64,000 nt of DNA, taken from contig OW203767.1 of assembly GCA_934045905.1 (NCBI GenBank), positions 25,490,785 to 25,554,784 on the forward strand, in the 5' to 3' direction. Shown here piece after piece: positions 1-11,770 of the stretch (positions are counted from its first letter, which is position 1; every line of letters starts with the position of its first letter). The notes beneath the pieces are model-generated. The model was not told where the DNA came from. It did no database searches and saw only the letters and a program-made list of their open reading frames with translations. Made by a program: the position numbers and the translations under genes. The DNA is from Leuctra nigra. Lineage: Eukaryota > Arthropoda > Insecta > Plecoptera > Leuctridae.

Positions 1-1567
1 TATTCACATAATAAATCACTCGTTCGAACAAGGATCCTTCCCTACATGTCTCAAAACTGCCAAGATAATTCCTGTCTTCAAATCCGGGGAGCGAATGAAA
101 ATTGAAAATTACAGGCCTATCGCTCTTTTATCAGTCTTCTCTAAACTCCTCGAATCGGCCTTCTGTCTAAGACTTTTGTCTTTCCTCAATAAATTTTTGC
201 TTCTTAATACAAATCAACACGGTTTCATGAAAGGAAGGTCAACTATAACCGCTCTCGCCAGCTTCATAGACGACATTCTTCAATCTCTTGATAATAACAA
301 AGGCACCGTTGGCATATTCTACGACTTCAGCAAAGCTTTCGACAGTGTCAATCACACACTCTTACTCCACAAACTCAACCTACTGGGAATTCGCGGAGTC
401 GCTAACGATTGGATCAGATCTTACCTGTCGGACAGAGAGCAAAGAGTGTTCATATCGGGCAAGACCACTTCACACCTCTCGGACGGACTTACAACAAATG
501 TCGGAATGCCGCAAGGGTCAATAATTTCTCCGTATTTATTCATCCTCTTCACCAATGACCTTCCCGGAATTATAACAGCAGGAACTTTGACACTGTTCGC
601 CGACGACACGAATCAGCTGATCTCGACGGACACAAAGTATCTCGGCGACTTATCAAATGAGGCAGCACAGCAGATCGAGGCGTGGAGTAATGATAACTAC
701 ATGATCTTAAATAAAAAGAAAACAGTATTTATGCAATTCAATACAAAATGGAAGAAGAAAGAAGAAAGTCTACTCATTCGGCTAGAAGGTACCAGCATCG
801 CGGAGGCAGAGACAACGAAGTTCTTGGGAGTCCAGCTCAACGAAACACTAGACTGGAGCAACCATATTCAAATGATCAGTGCACGTGTCGCCTCAGGTTG
901 CTTCTTGATAAGAAAACTAATGGACATAACAAATATCAGCACCGTAAAGATGGTATATTTCTCATTTATCCAATCTCACTTAAATTACGGTATTATATTA
1001 TGGGGCCATTCTTCTGGAGCTAAGAGACTTTTTACTTTACAAAAAAGGACCCTGCGGTACATGGCAAGAGCCAGCTTCAATCCTTGCGCTGACATTTATT
1101 TTAAAGACTCATGCAAACCCCTTTTTAAGCGTTTTAACATCCTGACTCTTCCTAGCCTTTATATTTTTAATTGTATTATGTTTGTTGTAGGCAATGACAA
1201 GAGATCTCCTGTAAATGCATTTGACCATCAATATGCAACAAGACACAAAGAGGACTTCAAACTTTTAAAACATAAACTTGCACTGTACGAGAAAAGTCCA
1301 ACCTATCAAGGGTCAAAATTTTATAATGCTCTACCTCAACATTTAAAAGATAAAAATGGAGTTGATTTTAAAATGTCCTTAAAGTTGTTTTTAATTAGCT
1401 CTTGTTTTTATTCATTCAATGAATTGTATTCAGGTTAGGGAATGATTACCTTCATTGTTAACTTGTATTTGTGTACTACTCATCTTTGTCTATGTATCTT
1501 TGACTGTCATTATATCATGTATTTGATCAAATATGACAATAAATAAAACTAAAACTAAAACTAAAAA
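1..1567 (+). mobile_element. Non-LTR retrotransposon (LINE), 3' portion
   Basis: The element is cut by the left window edge. It consists of the open reverse transcriptase frame (2-1438), a 3' UTR of about 100 bp, and a tail starting with aataaataaaac near 1539 that runs into short tandem units of the type actaaa up to about 1567. A simple-repeat tail instead of a long poly(A), and the lack of an RNase H domain after the RT, fit the CR1/L2/Jockey part of the LINE tree; I cannot fix the clade by eye. No target site duplication can be checked because the 5' end is outside. Confidence 0.85.
2..1438 (+). CDS. Reverse transcriptase of a LINE (ORF2-type, 5' truncated by window)
   Basis: RNA-directed DNA polymerase that would copy the element's own RNA at a nicked target. 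The frame is open from base 2 with no stop, so the ATG at 95 is internal: the residues before it (LKTAKIIPVFKSGE) are the usual RT finger motif. Counting from that Met: NYRPIALLS at 5-13, QHGFMKGRS at 41-49, motif A FYDFSKAFD at 75-83 with the first catalytic Asp at 77, motif B GMPQGSIISP at 137-146, motif C FADD at 168-171 with the paired catalytic Asp, then thumb motif FLGV near 243. The C-terminal part (LQKRTLRYMAR near 315) is typical of CR1/Jockey-like elements. No frameshift or stop interrupts the 3' two thirds of the ORF, so the copy is young or recently active. An upstream endonuclease domain is expected outside the window. Confidence 0.9.
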   Translation: MHIINHSFEQGSFPTCLKTAKIIPVFKSGERMKIENYRPIALLSVFSKLLESAFCLRLLSFLNKFLLLNTNQHGFMKGRSTITALASFIDDILQSLDNNKGTVGIFYDFSKAFDSVNHTLLLHKLNLLGIRGVANDWIRSYLSDREQRVFISGKTTSHLSDGLTTNVGMPQGSIISPYLFILFTNDLPGIITAGTLTLFADDTNQLISTDTKYLGDLSNEAAQQIEAWSNDNYMILNKKKTVFMQFNTKWKKKEESLLIRLEGTSIAEAETTKFLGVQLNETLDWSNHIQMISARVASGCFLIRKLMDITNISTVKMVYFSFIQSHLNYGIILWGHSSGAKRLFTLQKRTLRYMARASFNPCADIYFKDSCKPLFKRFNILTLPSLYIFNCIMFVVGNDKRSPVNAFDHQYATRHKEDFKLLKHKLALYEKSPTYQGSKFYNALPQHLKDKNGVDFKMSLKLFLISSCFYSFNELYSG

Positions 1568-1983
1568 CATGTCAGTTGCCGACAGGGCAGCTTGCACCAG
1601 CACATGCTCTACGTCAACATAGTAAAAAATATATTTTATTTACTTTCATTTAGGGGCGGCCATTTTGATGGTACAGAAGTCAAATTAAGTGAGATTAATA
1701 TTGATGAATCGTCAATGATAGTATTTTGTAAGAGAAAGAAGTCCGAATACCACTGATTGACAGATATTTAAATTTGTGTCAACACAATGTCCTCCGCGCC
1801 AAAATAAACAAAGTTAATCGTGTCACATTCAAATTACGAATTCGAGTTAATGCACTAAACATGTAATTGTCTATATCACTACTCTGTATAGCACGTAGAA
1901 TATTGAAAATATTACCATATTGAAGCATAACAGAACAACCCAGAAATTAATTTTCATTCAAGTACCTAATAAGTAAAAGGAAA

Positions 1984-2018
1984 AGAAGCGAATGGAGAAG
2001 AGAAGAGAAGAGAAGAGT
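1984..2018. repeat. Purine microsatellite (gagaa-type)
   Basis: Several consecutive agaag/gagaa units, all purine on the plus strand, with imperfect edges. Confidence 0.7.
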
Positions 2019-2932
2019 GAAAAGAAATTGATGTATAGAATTATGGAAGATCAACGACTTATTATTTGCACCACACGTGCTAACTAACTTGACATACATT
2101 GGTTTGAAGAGAATGACATTGAAAAGATTACTTGGATAGGTGAAATGATATAACCTTGTATACATAAAAGTTATAAAGTTGGTAGACTGATGTCATGGCC
2201 GCTAACAGTAGGTAGTTGAATCAGACAAGCATGGCGCGTGGGCGAGCGCCCTCTACCTCCAATGTCGTTCATCTCAAAGGAATGACAGATAAAAACCACT
2301 TGATTTATCTTTTCCTTCTTTTCTTCTCCGATTTATTTTTTCTGCCCAGGGCTTCGTCGTCTGTATATGGATTACCGTTAGCTATTTCAAGTCCTATTCT
2401 TCCAATATCCATCTCGAAGCGATGATCCTTTGAATCAATAAAGGGTTTTCGAATCTGTTAGGAATTAAAGCCGTGGGTGGACGACGAATTGTTGCTTTCC
2501 CTCTGGCTAGTTTATACAATTCTGGTCAAGAGGGTAGGTGGCGTTGTTTATACAAAACAAACAAAACTTTCAACGATATTTTGGTGAATGCTGCTAAAGT
2601 GGGTTGTAATTCTCCCACGCCAAATGTAGGTGGATGGACATCATGTATTTATGACTGCTCTCTTTTGACAGCAAATATAACTTACAATGAAGTTTTTTTA
2701 GAGATGTGTTTTTCTGAACCTTTGAAATGCTGATACAACGTCCGTTAAGTTTTCGCGAATTTTCTTATAAATTCCCTCGTGGACAAGGGAGTTTACAGCA
2801 TTTTCCGTACTCTTATTTTCCTAGAGGACAAAAATATTGAGCATTCTTAAACAAAAATGTTTCTACCGATTGGTTAGTGTTGTTTTAGATGTTTTAGTTA
2901 ACCTATCGAAGAGGTTCATTCTCGCTGCGATA

Positions 2933-3115
2933 TGAATTTTCAATAGAATTGTCCTAGAAATTGTCATAAGAATTGTCATATAATATGAATTGTCACACAG
3001 GTTGTGATAGGAATTGCCATAGGACTTGTCATATGAATTATCCTAGAAATATTCATAGGAATAATCATTAGGAATTGTCGTATGAATTATCATAGGAATT
3101 GTACAGGAATTATTA
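2933..3115. repeat. Degenerate minisatellite, unit about 14-15 bp
   Basis: Roughly a dozen variants of the word aattgtcatagga follow one another (for example gaattgtcataag, gaattgtcatat, gaattgccatagg, gaattatcatagg). The units differ by substitutions and by 1-3 bp length changes, so this is an old, diverged tandem repeat. Confidence 0.75.
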
Positions 3116-3793
3116 GTTAATTATTAGTTGAAAAAGTTTTCTTCCTTTATCTTTCCATTATTTGAATTTTTATATGGGTAAAGCTCTTTGTTTTATCTAT
3201 TTTATTTTAGTGTAATTTGTTTAGTAACTAAAAGTTAATTGACAAAACACACAAGAAAATAGCTTTCAAAACATATGCTTTTCATTTAAGCTTTTTAACT
3301 ACTTTAGTAAATTATCTAAAATTTTAAATATAATAGGGTTGAGAATATAATAAGAGATATAAATAATGGTTTATAACTGTCCTACTAGAAAGTAGGTCTT
3401 CAACAGGTCGTGCTCCGATTCATGTTAATTACAAGAGGACATCAGAATATAATGGTAATATTGTGTCCCTCGGAAAGCTCTGTTTGAGAATGGTAAGATT
3501 ATTAAAATAACAATTGATGCAACAAGAGTAATTACTCCTCCTACTTTATTGGCGATTGATCGTAGGAAAGCGTTAGCAAATAAGAAGTAATTATCACTCA
3601 GGTTGAATATGAACTGGGGTAACAAGGGATTTGCAGCAGTAAAATTGTCTGGGTCTCCTAATAAATAAGGATCTAGTAAAGTTAAGATTGTTTACATTAT
3701 TATTAATACTAAAATCCTACAATGTCTATAAAAGTAAAATATGTTTGAAAAGATCTTATCAACATTTCCATGAACACCTAATGGGGTAATTGT

Positions 3794-3937
3794 CATAGAC
3801 AGTAGGTCTGTTCGATACCCTGCCAAAAGCTACAGCAAACTGCCACAAAGCTAAGAGGAACGATCTGATTGGATGATGTGTGCTTGTGGCAGTTTGCTGT
3901 AGCTTTTGGCAGGGTAAACGAACAGACCTACTGTCGT
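3794..3937. mobile_element. Short hairpin MITE / foldback element
   Basis: Two arms of about 52 bp are almost perfect reverse complements (left about 3794-3848, containing gacagtaggtctgttcg; right about 3884-3937, containing cgaacagacctactgtc), separated by about 35 bp. The size and structure fit a non-autonomous inverted-repeat element; no clear target duplication was found. Transcribed, it would form a long near-perfect hairpin. Confidence 0.7.
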
Positions 3938-5091
3938 AGGAATGTTGCTTAGATCTCTCGCAAGATTTCATGCAACCGAACGCTTCGAATGAATGAAAAA
4001 GCAACAGTCTTTTGATGATGTGGCAAGTCGCTTTAACACTTTTGTATTGAAAATCTTTTCAGTACGTTTTATTTCAAGTGCGCTATTGTTGTCAACATGA
4101 CTGCTTTAACCAGGATTTCCAGTTGCGGTGTACGTTTTTTTGTCTCAAGATTGTTACAGCAAATATTTTCTATTTCTGTGTCCATTCTTCCAGCTCAATT
4201 CGTCAACAAAATGTCCAATTCCACAGAAATCGTCTGAAGACACGTGAACTGAAATTGTTTGGATGTCATACGGAATCGATTGTAGGAGGTTGTCTCACAC
4301 CACCGCAAGTCTAAAGGAAAGTGCACACATTTTCACATTTCACAATATTAGGTTTTTGTAAAATGTAAATAAATCTTGTAATATGCTGATAATACAAATA
4401 CTTAATTAAATTGTGTTCGCTACACATATTCTAATATGTTTCTTTCTTACAAGTTATTTCAAGTTATTAGAAAATATAATGGAATGTTTCCAAAATTAAA
4501 TTTATGCTCAATAAATATAATTAATATTTCTCCTGGTATGAGCTCACGAGAATGTTCTGTAGACTCATGCAAAACAAAATATATAACATGATATTTGCAT
4601 AGTTCGGTCATCACCTATTTGTTCAAGTTTTGTCGAAATGATACATTTAAAATAGATCATACTATAATATTTTAGAAATGTAAACACAAACTTTGTCTAC
4701 GCCACAAGTAATATAGCAGCTGAAATAGGAGAGGAGTCTTGCATCGTGAGCGACAATGACGACTTCCTTCACCTGGTGTATTGCCATTGCAACAAAGTCT
4801 TCACAAGTCATCATAAATGTCTCACACAGTTTTCACGACAAACTGTCACATGAAATTCAAAATTGATTTTTCTAAACAGAAAAAATATTTTTTCAGGTGA
4901 AAAAATAGGTGTGTTTGGTATTATTGTTTGTGTTAATATTTACAAATGTACGCACAAAAAGGCTCAATAATATCTTCTTTTTATGATAGAATCAAATCTT
5001 GCATAATATCTCATTTAATTCTATTTAAGCGCAGTTTGGTGATGTAAATGAGCTTTGCCTTATTGCGGCTCCTCCATGCGGGAGCTTCCAG

Positions 5092-5107
5092 CCCCCCCCC
5101 CCCCCCC
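5092..5107. repeat. Poly(C) tract
   Basis: Sixteen consecutive C on the plus strand next to the C-rich word cttccagc. Similar tracts recur at 12117, 42125 and 52588, so homopolymer C/G runs are a habit of this genome. Confidence 0.9.
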
Positions 5108-6113
5108 ATTACATCCCACCACTACCCGCATATTTCCTCTACTTCAACTCTTGTGCAGCGACGCAAGTTTCGAACTACAACAAACATTCATCGCGTTGCG
5201 GTAAAATGACTTGGAATCTTGATTTGCATATCAAAGAGCTCTTTAAAGCGTTTCCTATGAGCTATTGTTTCAATTTAGTAGCATCTTTGATGTTTAAAAG
5301 AAGCAGGCAATTGATTTCTGAGCGCGCTCTGGCGCCTGGGATCCTTGGAGTGTATTAACAACGACTTGTTGAGTCTCGAATTAATGTTTCTCATTGAGAC
5401 TGAAATTCAAGCTCGAAACTTTTCAATTAATTGTGAATTGAGATGTTCATGTATGGTATGCATGTTCATTCACTCAATTCAATTCATTTGGACTCTTACT
5501 GCAAATAACGAGCTGTCAAAGTGCCTTCAAGGATAATTGAATCAAAGCATTAAGTGCTAATAATCGATTCATTGAGGTACTTAATATTCACACTTCAGAG
5601 ATTTAAGTATAAGCATCGTTAGTGCAAAATTATTCATGTAAAGGGTGGATCAAGCTTTTAATATTTACTTTATTTGGCAAGTGCTTGTGTGCTTCTAATT
5701 TTGTCCGCTCCATGACCTCTATTGAGGCCTCCCGATGTGGCTTCTATGGTGGCCTCTCCATGTGGCCTCTGTTATGCTGTTGCTTTGGTCAGTTGAAATG
5801 AACGGACAAAATGTAAATTCTTTTTTTTTTTAAATTAAATTGTGATAGTGGTAAATATTCTGAAAAATACCGGCAGAACATTTAAGACTGGGTTTATAAT
5901 GAGTGAAGAGCATACATGTTGATTGAATATCTTATTTCGCATTATGATTTTAATTATAATTAAAATTCTAAATTTCTTTAGTCGATTTTGCTGTTAATCC
6001 TGAAGTCGTTATATTGTAAAGCAGAAGACTCAAATATTTGACATGAAACTGTTTACATTATAATAGAATTGTAATAAAATTAAAATCCATGAATTATCAA
6101 ATTCAATCCACTT

Positions 6114-6159
6114 ACCAATGTGCTTTTGATTGAATGTGCTTTTACCAATGTGCTTTTGA
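6114..6159. repeat. Short tandem duplication, 29-bp period
   Basis: The word accaatgtgctttt occurs at 6114 and again at 6143, with a related tgaatgtgctttt between them. Confidence 0.75.
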
Positions 6160-7202
6160 ATTTCCTCCCGAGAGCTTAAAAACAAATTGTACAATAGTTT
6201 TAACTCAATTTTTCCCTTCAATTATTTGCCATTTCTCAAGACATTGCTCTCTCCGGTTCTACACATCAGTGACTCTCACGCAGCATTATGTATATTTATA
6301 ACAAAATCTCTTATCAACGACACATAACATGCGATGTAAGAAAATTCATAACCACTTTTCCAAACATTAATTTTCCACGAAATACTTACTTAATATGAGT
6401 GCTGAAAATTGAGTTCCGTATTTTTTCATCTCCGTTTAGCTCTTTAGTGTAAATAAACACTCAAACATATTAGATACTGTATATTTGTATCAACTACAAA
6501 GAATGTAATTTCTGATTTTATTTATTTTGTGACAATGTAGGTAGTGGAAAAGAACAAAGCGATGCCGTTTCCTTGTTATTTCCTTGCTGTGTGTCCATTT
6601 CGCCGTCTTCTTCCGGAATGTAATAATAAAGAATATTAAAAGAGTCTCCAGGGAATGGAAATGGGATGGATGGGCATGAGCCTTCCCACTGCTCATGTAG
6701 TCAACAAAATGATGCTGGCTTTCTCAAAGGAATTTTTAAAATGAAAAGTATTCTAATATTAAGAATGAATCGTGTTCTTTGAACGTAAAACAGTGGAAAT
6801 TTAAATATAGGTACGTTTAAAAGAAACAAGTAAACAGCAGGCGAAATATTGTTCAAACAATTCTATTAAATATAAGTGTGGGCGTCTTTATATTTTATTT
6901 CTGTGCCTCAGAAGAAGATAGATTTTCTTGATTTTGTGTGTCATACGGAATCATGTAATCAGTGTGTAACAAATTCAAAACTGATGTAAGTCAACAAATA
7001 CAGCATTGAAGTATTCACTTACATAATGATTGGTGCCATTTTTACAGATACGATTGGATGAAAGAAGTATTGACGTTTTCGAGTTCACTTCAAGAATCAT
7101 CGAAATGGACTTCAGGAATCTGTAAACAATTGTCCTAAAATTGTGTAATAATTCTGATTATAACTGTTTTTAAAGATTCAGGATTGCAGTAATTAGACCG
7201 TT

Positions 7203-7443
7203 CAGATTGGGATATTTCATCCTGTAGACAGTTTATTTATTGTATAACAGTTTCGATTCATATATTTGCACCTTCTTCTTTTTTAAGCCTCTAGAAAATT
7301 GTTTAGGACTTTATTTAAAATGTTTAATTGTTTTATATAATTTGGTTTTTAAAAGTTAAGTTTTGTCATGAAAAGGTTCAAATATATGAACCGAAACTGT
7401 TTCAATTACAATAAATAAACTACCAACTGGATAAAATATCACA
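7203..7443. mobile_element. MITE with about 65-bp imperfect terminal inverted repeats
   Basis: The left end (about 7203-7272, with gatatttcatcc, cagtttatttattgta and tttcgattcatatatttg) is matched by the reverse complement of the right end (about 7370-7443, read backwards gatattttatcc, agtttatttattgta, tttcggttcatatatttg). The middle is AT-rich and non-coding. The arms differ by scattered substitutions and a small indel, so the copy is not recent. Confidence 0.7.
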
Positions 7444-7626
7444 ATCAAAACTATTCTAATTCTGATTATGTTCCCAACACAACTTAAAAGCAGCCCTATG
7501 GATTTAAGTTATTAGGCCCCAACATTCCCACAAAAAGTACCATTTCTAAAATTAATACAATTTTATAAAAAATCTGAACACCAAAATTTTTGTGAATTAT
7601 AGTTTGGTTTTAAATTCGTAATTATG

Positions 7627-7643
7627 TAGCGCCACCTGGCGGT
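7627..7643 (-). promoter_or_regulatory. Candidate CTCF-type insulator site
   Basis: The minus strand reads accgccaggtggcgcta, which contains the AGGTGGCGC core of the insect CTCF recognition motif with good flanking agreement. This is a match by eye to a known motif; binding is inferred. It lies in gene-free DNA about 16 kb beyond the 3' end of the receptor gene. Confidence 0.4.
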
Positions 7644-9513
7644 AAATAAAGATAGTTATACATAAATCAGCACTGAAATGATTTACATCGATATCGAAAC
7701 TTGAAAGTCAAATTAAAAGCAGAAACTATTACACCGATCCTGGATTTAAACGATCGTATCTGGATTGTATCAAATTATACAGCGTAATTTTTACCACTGA
7801 ATTTTCGGCTTGTGATTTGTCAAGGCGGCCATTTTGCAATTTTCTTCTCATTAAGAAAACCAAACTTTACCCCGGCAGTGTTATACTTGTGACTCCGCCG
7901 TGTCTGTATAAAGTCACGTAATGTCCAGACAGAGTTGGCAGATCAGCCACGTCATATAGCCGAGGATTAAGAGAAGCTTTAAGACTGCGGACAGTGTTTA
8001 ATGGGCGAACTTTATGACCCCGGTTCGAAGCCACATGCACTCGGTTTAAGCCGAGTCCACGGCAACTTAGCTACACGATCCCAATTGCCCCTATCGCCGG
8101 GGGAGTTAACTATCTTATATGCAAATCAAGAGGATAACTAAGCCACTTTAACTTGGATGCTCGTAATTAGACTATAGGAGGATGATCGATGGGAGTGAGT
8201 TAAAAGGGACCTGGGACAAAAGCTTTGGTAACTGGGAGATTAGAAAGATTGGGTATAATCTGATAACGTGTAACCATACTTGGGGTTTGTCTCATAACTT
8301 TCATTAATACTCAAAAGTGCTAAAGACTGGAGTCGTCTTAATATTGTTCTGAACTTGTTTATTAAATAGGTACATCAATTTCTTTTAAAATTGAATGGTA
8401 ATTAATTAGATTTTCGAGTATTTCGTTCCACTATTTCATTAATATTTTGTCTCGTGGATTATGTTTTGTAGCAGTACCTACAACTATTTTTCCATAATAA
8501 ACTACTTTTATACTTGTCTAACACTGTTTCGTACAATCCTTTCTCATTTACGATGGTAGTGCCACGTCTGCCCCTGAATGCAACCCACAACACGACTACG
8601 TGTTGCGGGCTGCATCGCACACCCGGCTCCTCTACCAGCATGCTCGAAAGTCCGGAAATTCCTATTCATATTTTTAGAACTTACTTTAATACCTGGGCTC
8701 GACTTATTTTTATCTCTAGCGGAAATGGATTTGAAGACACTCCATAGGGAATCGTCTTAATTGGATCCGCAGAATTTCATCTCACATAAATCAACAACAA
8801 GTAGGTATCATTTTTCTTTATTAAACGTCTCATTATTAACTTCCTGACTGTTCTTGCGCCATTTTCACCCCCACGACTGCAATATATTCATGTTTCCTGA
8901 TTACCTAATTCACTTTATATCCCGTCTTGCGCTCCGGTTGTTTAAACTCCAGTTATTTCTACTTATTATCTGTTTCTCTCGTAAACTTTAGCCCGGCAAC
9001 TAGCTGCGAACACCTTAGCGTTGTTTACGATGCTATTCGGTCCTTGTTTGCCTGAAAGTATTCCCGTGCCTTGAAACAACACCGAGGACTGAAGCAGGAT
9101 GTTGTCAGAGAACATTTCGTTTCTACAAGTTACATACGCATGGTAGAGAGCAGAGTTTCAGTATACTCTGTGATGAAGCTCTTCCACATCATATTATACT
9201 TTAGAGTGACTGAAACATATTTATAAACTAAACTTAATTAATATTTACTATAGAAAAGGTAAATAGAAAATATTAATAAAGTGTTCAGTGCATTATATTT
9301 ATTCTTCTTTGTGCATTTCCTCAGGAAAATGACAAGAAATGGTACTCGACTTTTGTAGCAGCAATTTGTATTTATTGCTCATAGAGAATTGTGCAAAAAA
9401 ATTAGTGTTTTTACCATACTTTACTTCAAAGAAATCTTTTAATGGTTTACTTGATATTAAAGAAAATTTTCATCTCAGTTATAGAATGATATGAAGGTAC
9501 CTACGATGTGGTA
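7644..9513. other. Intergenic; decayed tRNA-like piece, otherwise nothing seen
   Basis: A B-box-like word (ccccggttcgaagcc, about 8017-8031) is followed by a short hairpin (actcggtttaagccgagt), suggesting a decayed tRNA-derived SINE. An imperfect palindrome surrounds 8580-8617 (cacaacacg/cgtgttg). No exon recognised. Confidence 0.4.
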
Positions 9514-9609
9514 ACTTATCCGTCCGAACCTGGGGTAAAACCCAAGACCTCTCACTTACCGGGCGAGTGCTGTGCCAGCTGAGCTAACCGGCTGGAAGGA
9601 CGGATAAGT
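9514..9609 (-). mobile_element. tRNA-derived SINE head closed by a 12-bp stem
   Basis: On the minus strand the element reads acttatccgtcc, then a tRNA-like body with an A-box-like word (ggttagctcagctgg), an anticodon-arm-like region (ctcgcccggtaagtgaga) and a decayed B box (ccccaggttcgga), and ends ggacggataagt. The first and last 12 bases are perfect complements, like an extended acceptor stem. It is not a working tRNA gene because the T arm is poor. Related heads occur at 9791, 14022 and 28985. Confidence 0.55.
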
Positions 9610-9790
9610 AAGTGTTTGAGATCTCCTGAGAGTAATAAAGGTGTTAGAATAACGCATGTGCAATGAGACATGGTGAGAGTAAATGAATCTGCTAGTTCGT
9701 CGCGACTTTCTGTTCCATATTTAATATGTGCATTCCATTCTTCTCGGAGATCTCAACCCCTTATCAGATGGATAGTTATAAACTTATAAT

Positions 9791-9851
9791 GTTTGTTCAG
9801 TTGGTACAGCTCTCGCCCGGCATGAAAAAAGGCCCGGGTTCGAGATCCAGA
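9791..9851 (+). mobile_element. tRNA-derived SINE fragment
   Basis: An A-box-like word (gttcagttggtacagc) is followed by ctctcgcccgg and then a B box (cccgggttcgagatcc). It shares the tctcgcccgg block with the element at 9514-9609. The spacing is tRNA-like but the anticodon stem carries an A run, so a functional tRNA is unlikely. Confidence 0.5.
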
Positions 9852-11344
9852 ACGGCATATTTTTCACATCTCACATTCATTCATTTCAAAACCATTATTG
9901 GCTGAGAAATTAATAAATCTGACATCAAATTCTTTTTGTCCCAAAGAATGTTTCATTGCTACTAAAATATTTTAGTATTGGATAATTTCAGCATTTTAGG
10001 TTTGTATATTTGGCCAACTAATCATTACAGTTGCGTCTGGTGGCGTGAAAACCTCCACCGCGAAACCTCTTCCATATAAACCCTGCTCAATGCGGCAACA
10101 CGGCATTCATTTGAGTAAGGATGAAAGTAGAGTTCCTTACTCGTTTAATCCGTTTAAGTCCAATTCAGCCAATGAAAGAGCTGGAAATACGAGATGCTGT
10201 ATTTGTTAGAAGATTGATAAGAGAACTAAATTCTGTATCACGAGATAAGGTGAACAGCATCCACCAAAAATATCCTTTCATGGATAAGCGATTTTAACAC
10301 ATTTTAATTTATCAAACTTATGCAATCCCAATCCCCTCATCTGGTAAACATAACTTTGAAGTGAACTTTTGACAACTTCAAAACTGTACGAACTCACACT
10401 TTTCCATAAATGGAGCTTCTGTGTGGATTTTATTCACTTTCTCTGACGGTTAATACTTTTTAAAAATCGAGTAGAAGAACTTCGAAAAACTTTCTTTAGT
10501 AACATTTCAGCTTTCCACAAACTTATAAATACCTAAATACCTACATTTGTCATTCAAGTGTTAGTAATTTGTTATTTTTTTATCGTCGTCGAGGTTTAAC
10601 GACGCACAGACACGCAACACGGTGATAAAGCTGATGGTGATTACTGAAATAATGAACTGTTGACATATTATTGCGAAAGTTGACTTTACTTACCTTCGCT
10701 TCTGTGTGTTTTCGTCCATGAATAAACCCCTGCTACATCTTCACTGTTGGGGCTAAACTAAGTAGGCTAAATACGTATTCCCAACGGCTATTACTGGATT
10801 ATAAGTAGCTTTTGCTTTTCGTTACCGGTCTACTTCGTTGTTTTTACATAATAAATGAAAATTAAAGCTCAGGGGCCGTTTTAATGGGCAAAACAGCTAG
10901 CAATTATGAATTATAATTCGTTTGTTAAAGGGACCAGATTACGCAAGAAGAATTAGTTGAGGCTGGAATGGAAAGTAAGTGGACTGTATTTCAGTTTATG
11001 GTCGAGGAAACACGTGTTAATGAAGGTTTTCAAAGAGACTTGAATAAAGGAATAAGCTAGGTTGTAGGATCCTCTTCTATGAAAGATATTTTGCATCATA
11101 ACAAATAGTGGAGTTGTTGCTGTGTACTTAACTAGGATTACAGTGTGTGTTACCTGAGGCGGTAAAGCTGAAACCCCGGCTTCGATTCCCGCTGCTGACC
11201 TTCTTCTGTGTTCTTTGATTGAAGAGTCTCATAGGAATGTAAATGTTGATTATTACTAATTTACTTCATCTCAAAACAATCCCTTGATCTAGATGCTACC
11301 TTTAAAATTACCATCATCTCATTCAGAATGTTAATAAAATAGTT
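9852..11344. other. Intergenic, no gene seen
   Basis: No exon recognised. A weak tRNA-like word (ccccggcttcgattccc, about 11173-11189) may be another SINE remnant. Confidence 0.4.
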
Positions 11345-11770
11345 ATGTAAATGTAAACGAGGTAAATACGCTGCGTAACGCGTTGATGAGGGAACATTCG
11401 AATTGCATGCGAATGAATATGAGTGAAACTTGCTGCTCTACATACCTTGAAACTGATGCGCTTAAAGGAGCAGTGATAAAAGTTTGGAAATGTATTTAAA
11501 TAAATATTAAACATATTTCAAAAGAAATATTCCGTAAAATATCAATAACAATTTTATAGATTAATTTGTCCGGAAATTGACAGAAACGGTCAGAATGTTG
11601 GTCCCAATGACCATACAAAATTTGAAGTTGATCGGTCAAAAGGTTCCATTTTTATTTTTCAACCAATCACAGGATTTTGTCCAAAAAACTATACGGGTTA
11701 CCGCTCTTGTAACATTAGCGTATGTGCAAAATTTTGGATTGGTTGGTTAAACGGTTTGACCTGGGCAGTG
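11345..11770 (+). repeat. Diverged copy of the GATGAG dispersed repeat
   Basis: The start carries gtaacgcgttgatgag, the hallmark of the family found at 27170, 32773, 56611 and 60104. The second half has the family's internal module (gtcccaatgaccat, then gaagttgatcggtcaaa, then accaatcacagga). It lacks the usual 3' end, so it is an old or truncated copy. Confidence 0.6.

Larger units (their letters stand above)
1568..3793. other. Intergenic, no gene seen
   Basis: AT-rich sequence with no recognisable coding exon. It holds a short purine microsatellite (about 1984-2018, units of gagaa) and the degenerate minisatellite listed separately. Short ORFs here (60-86 codons) have no motif I know. Confidence 0.5.
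3938..7202. other. Intergenic, no gene seen
   Basis: AT-rich DNA without a recognisable exon. It contains a 16-base C run (5092-5107), a T run (5821-5831) and a small 29-bp-period duplication (6114-6159). Confidence 0.5.

Noticed and set aside
748..1023. Second ORF within the LINE
   Set aside because: Out-of-frame shadow of the reverse transcriptase.
2533..2543. Second CTCF-like word (taggtggcgtt), and a third near 10031
   Set aside because: Core match is incomplete and flanks do not fit.
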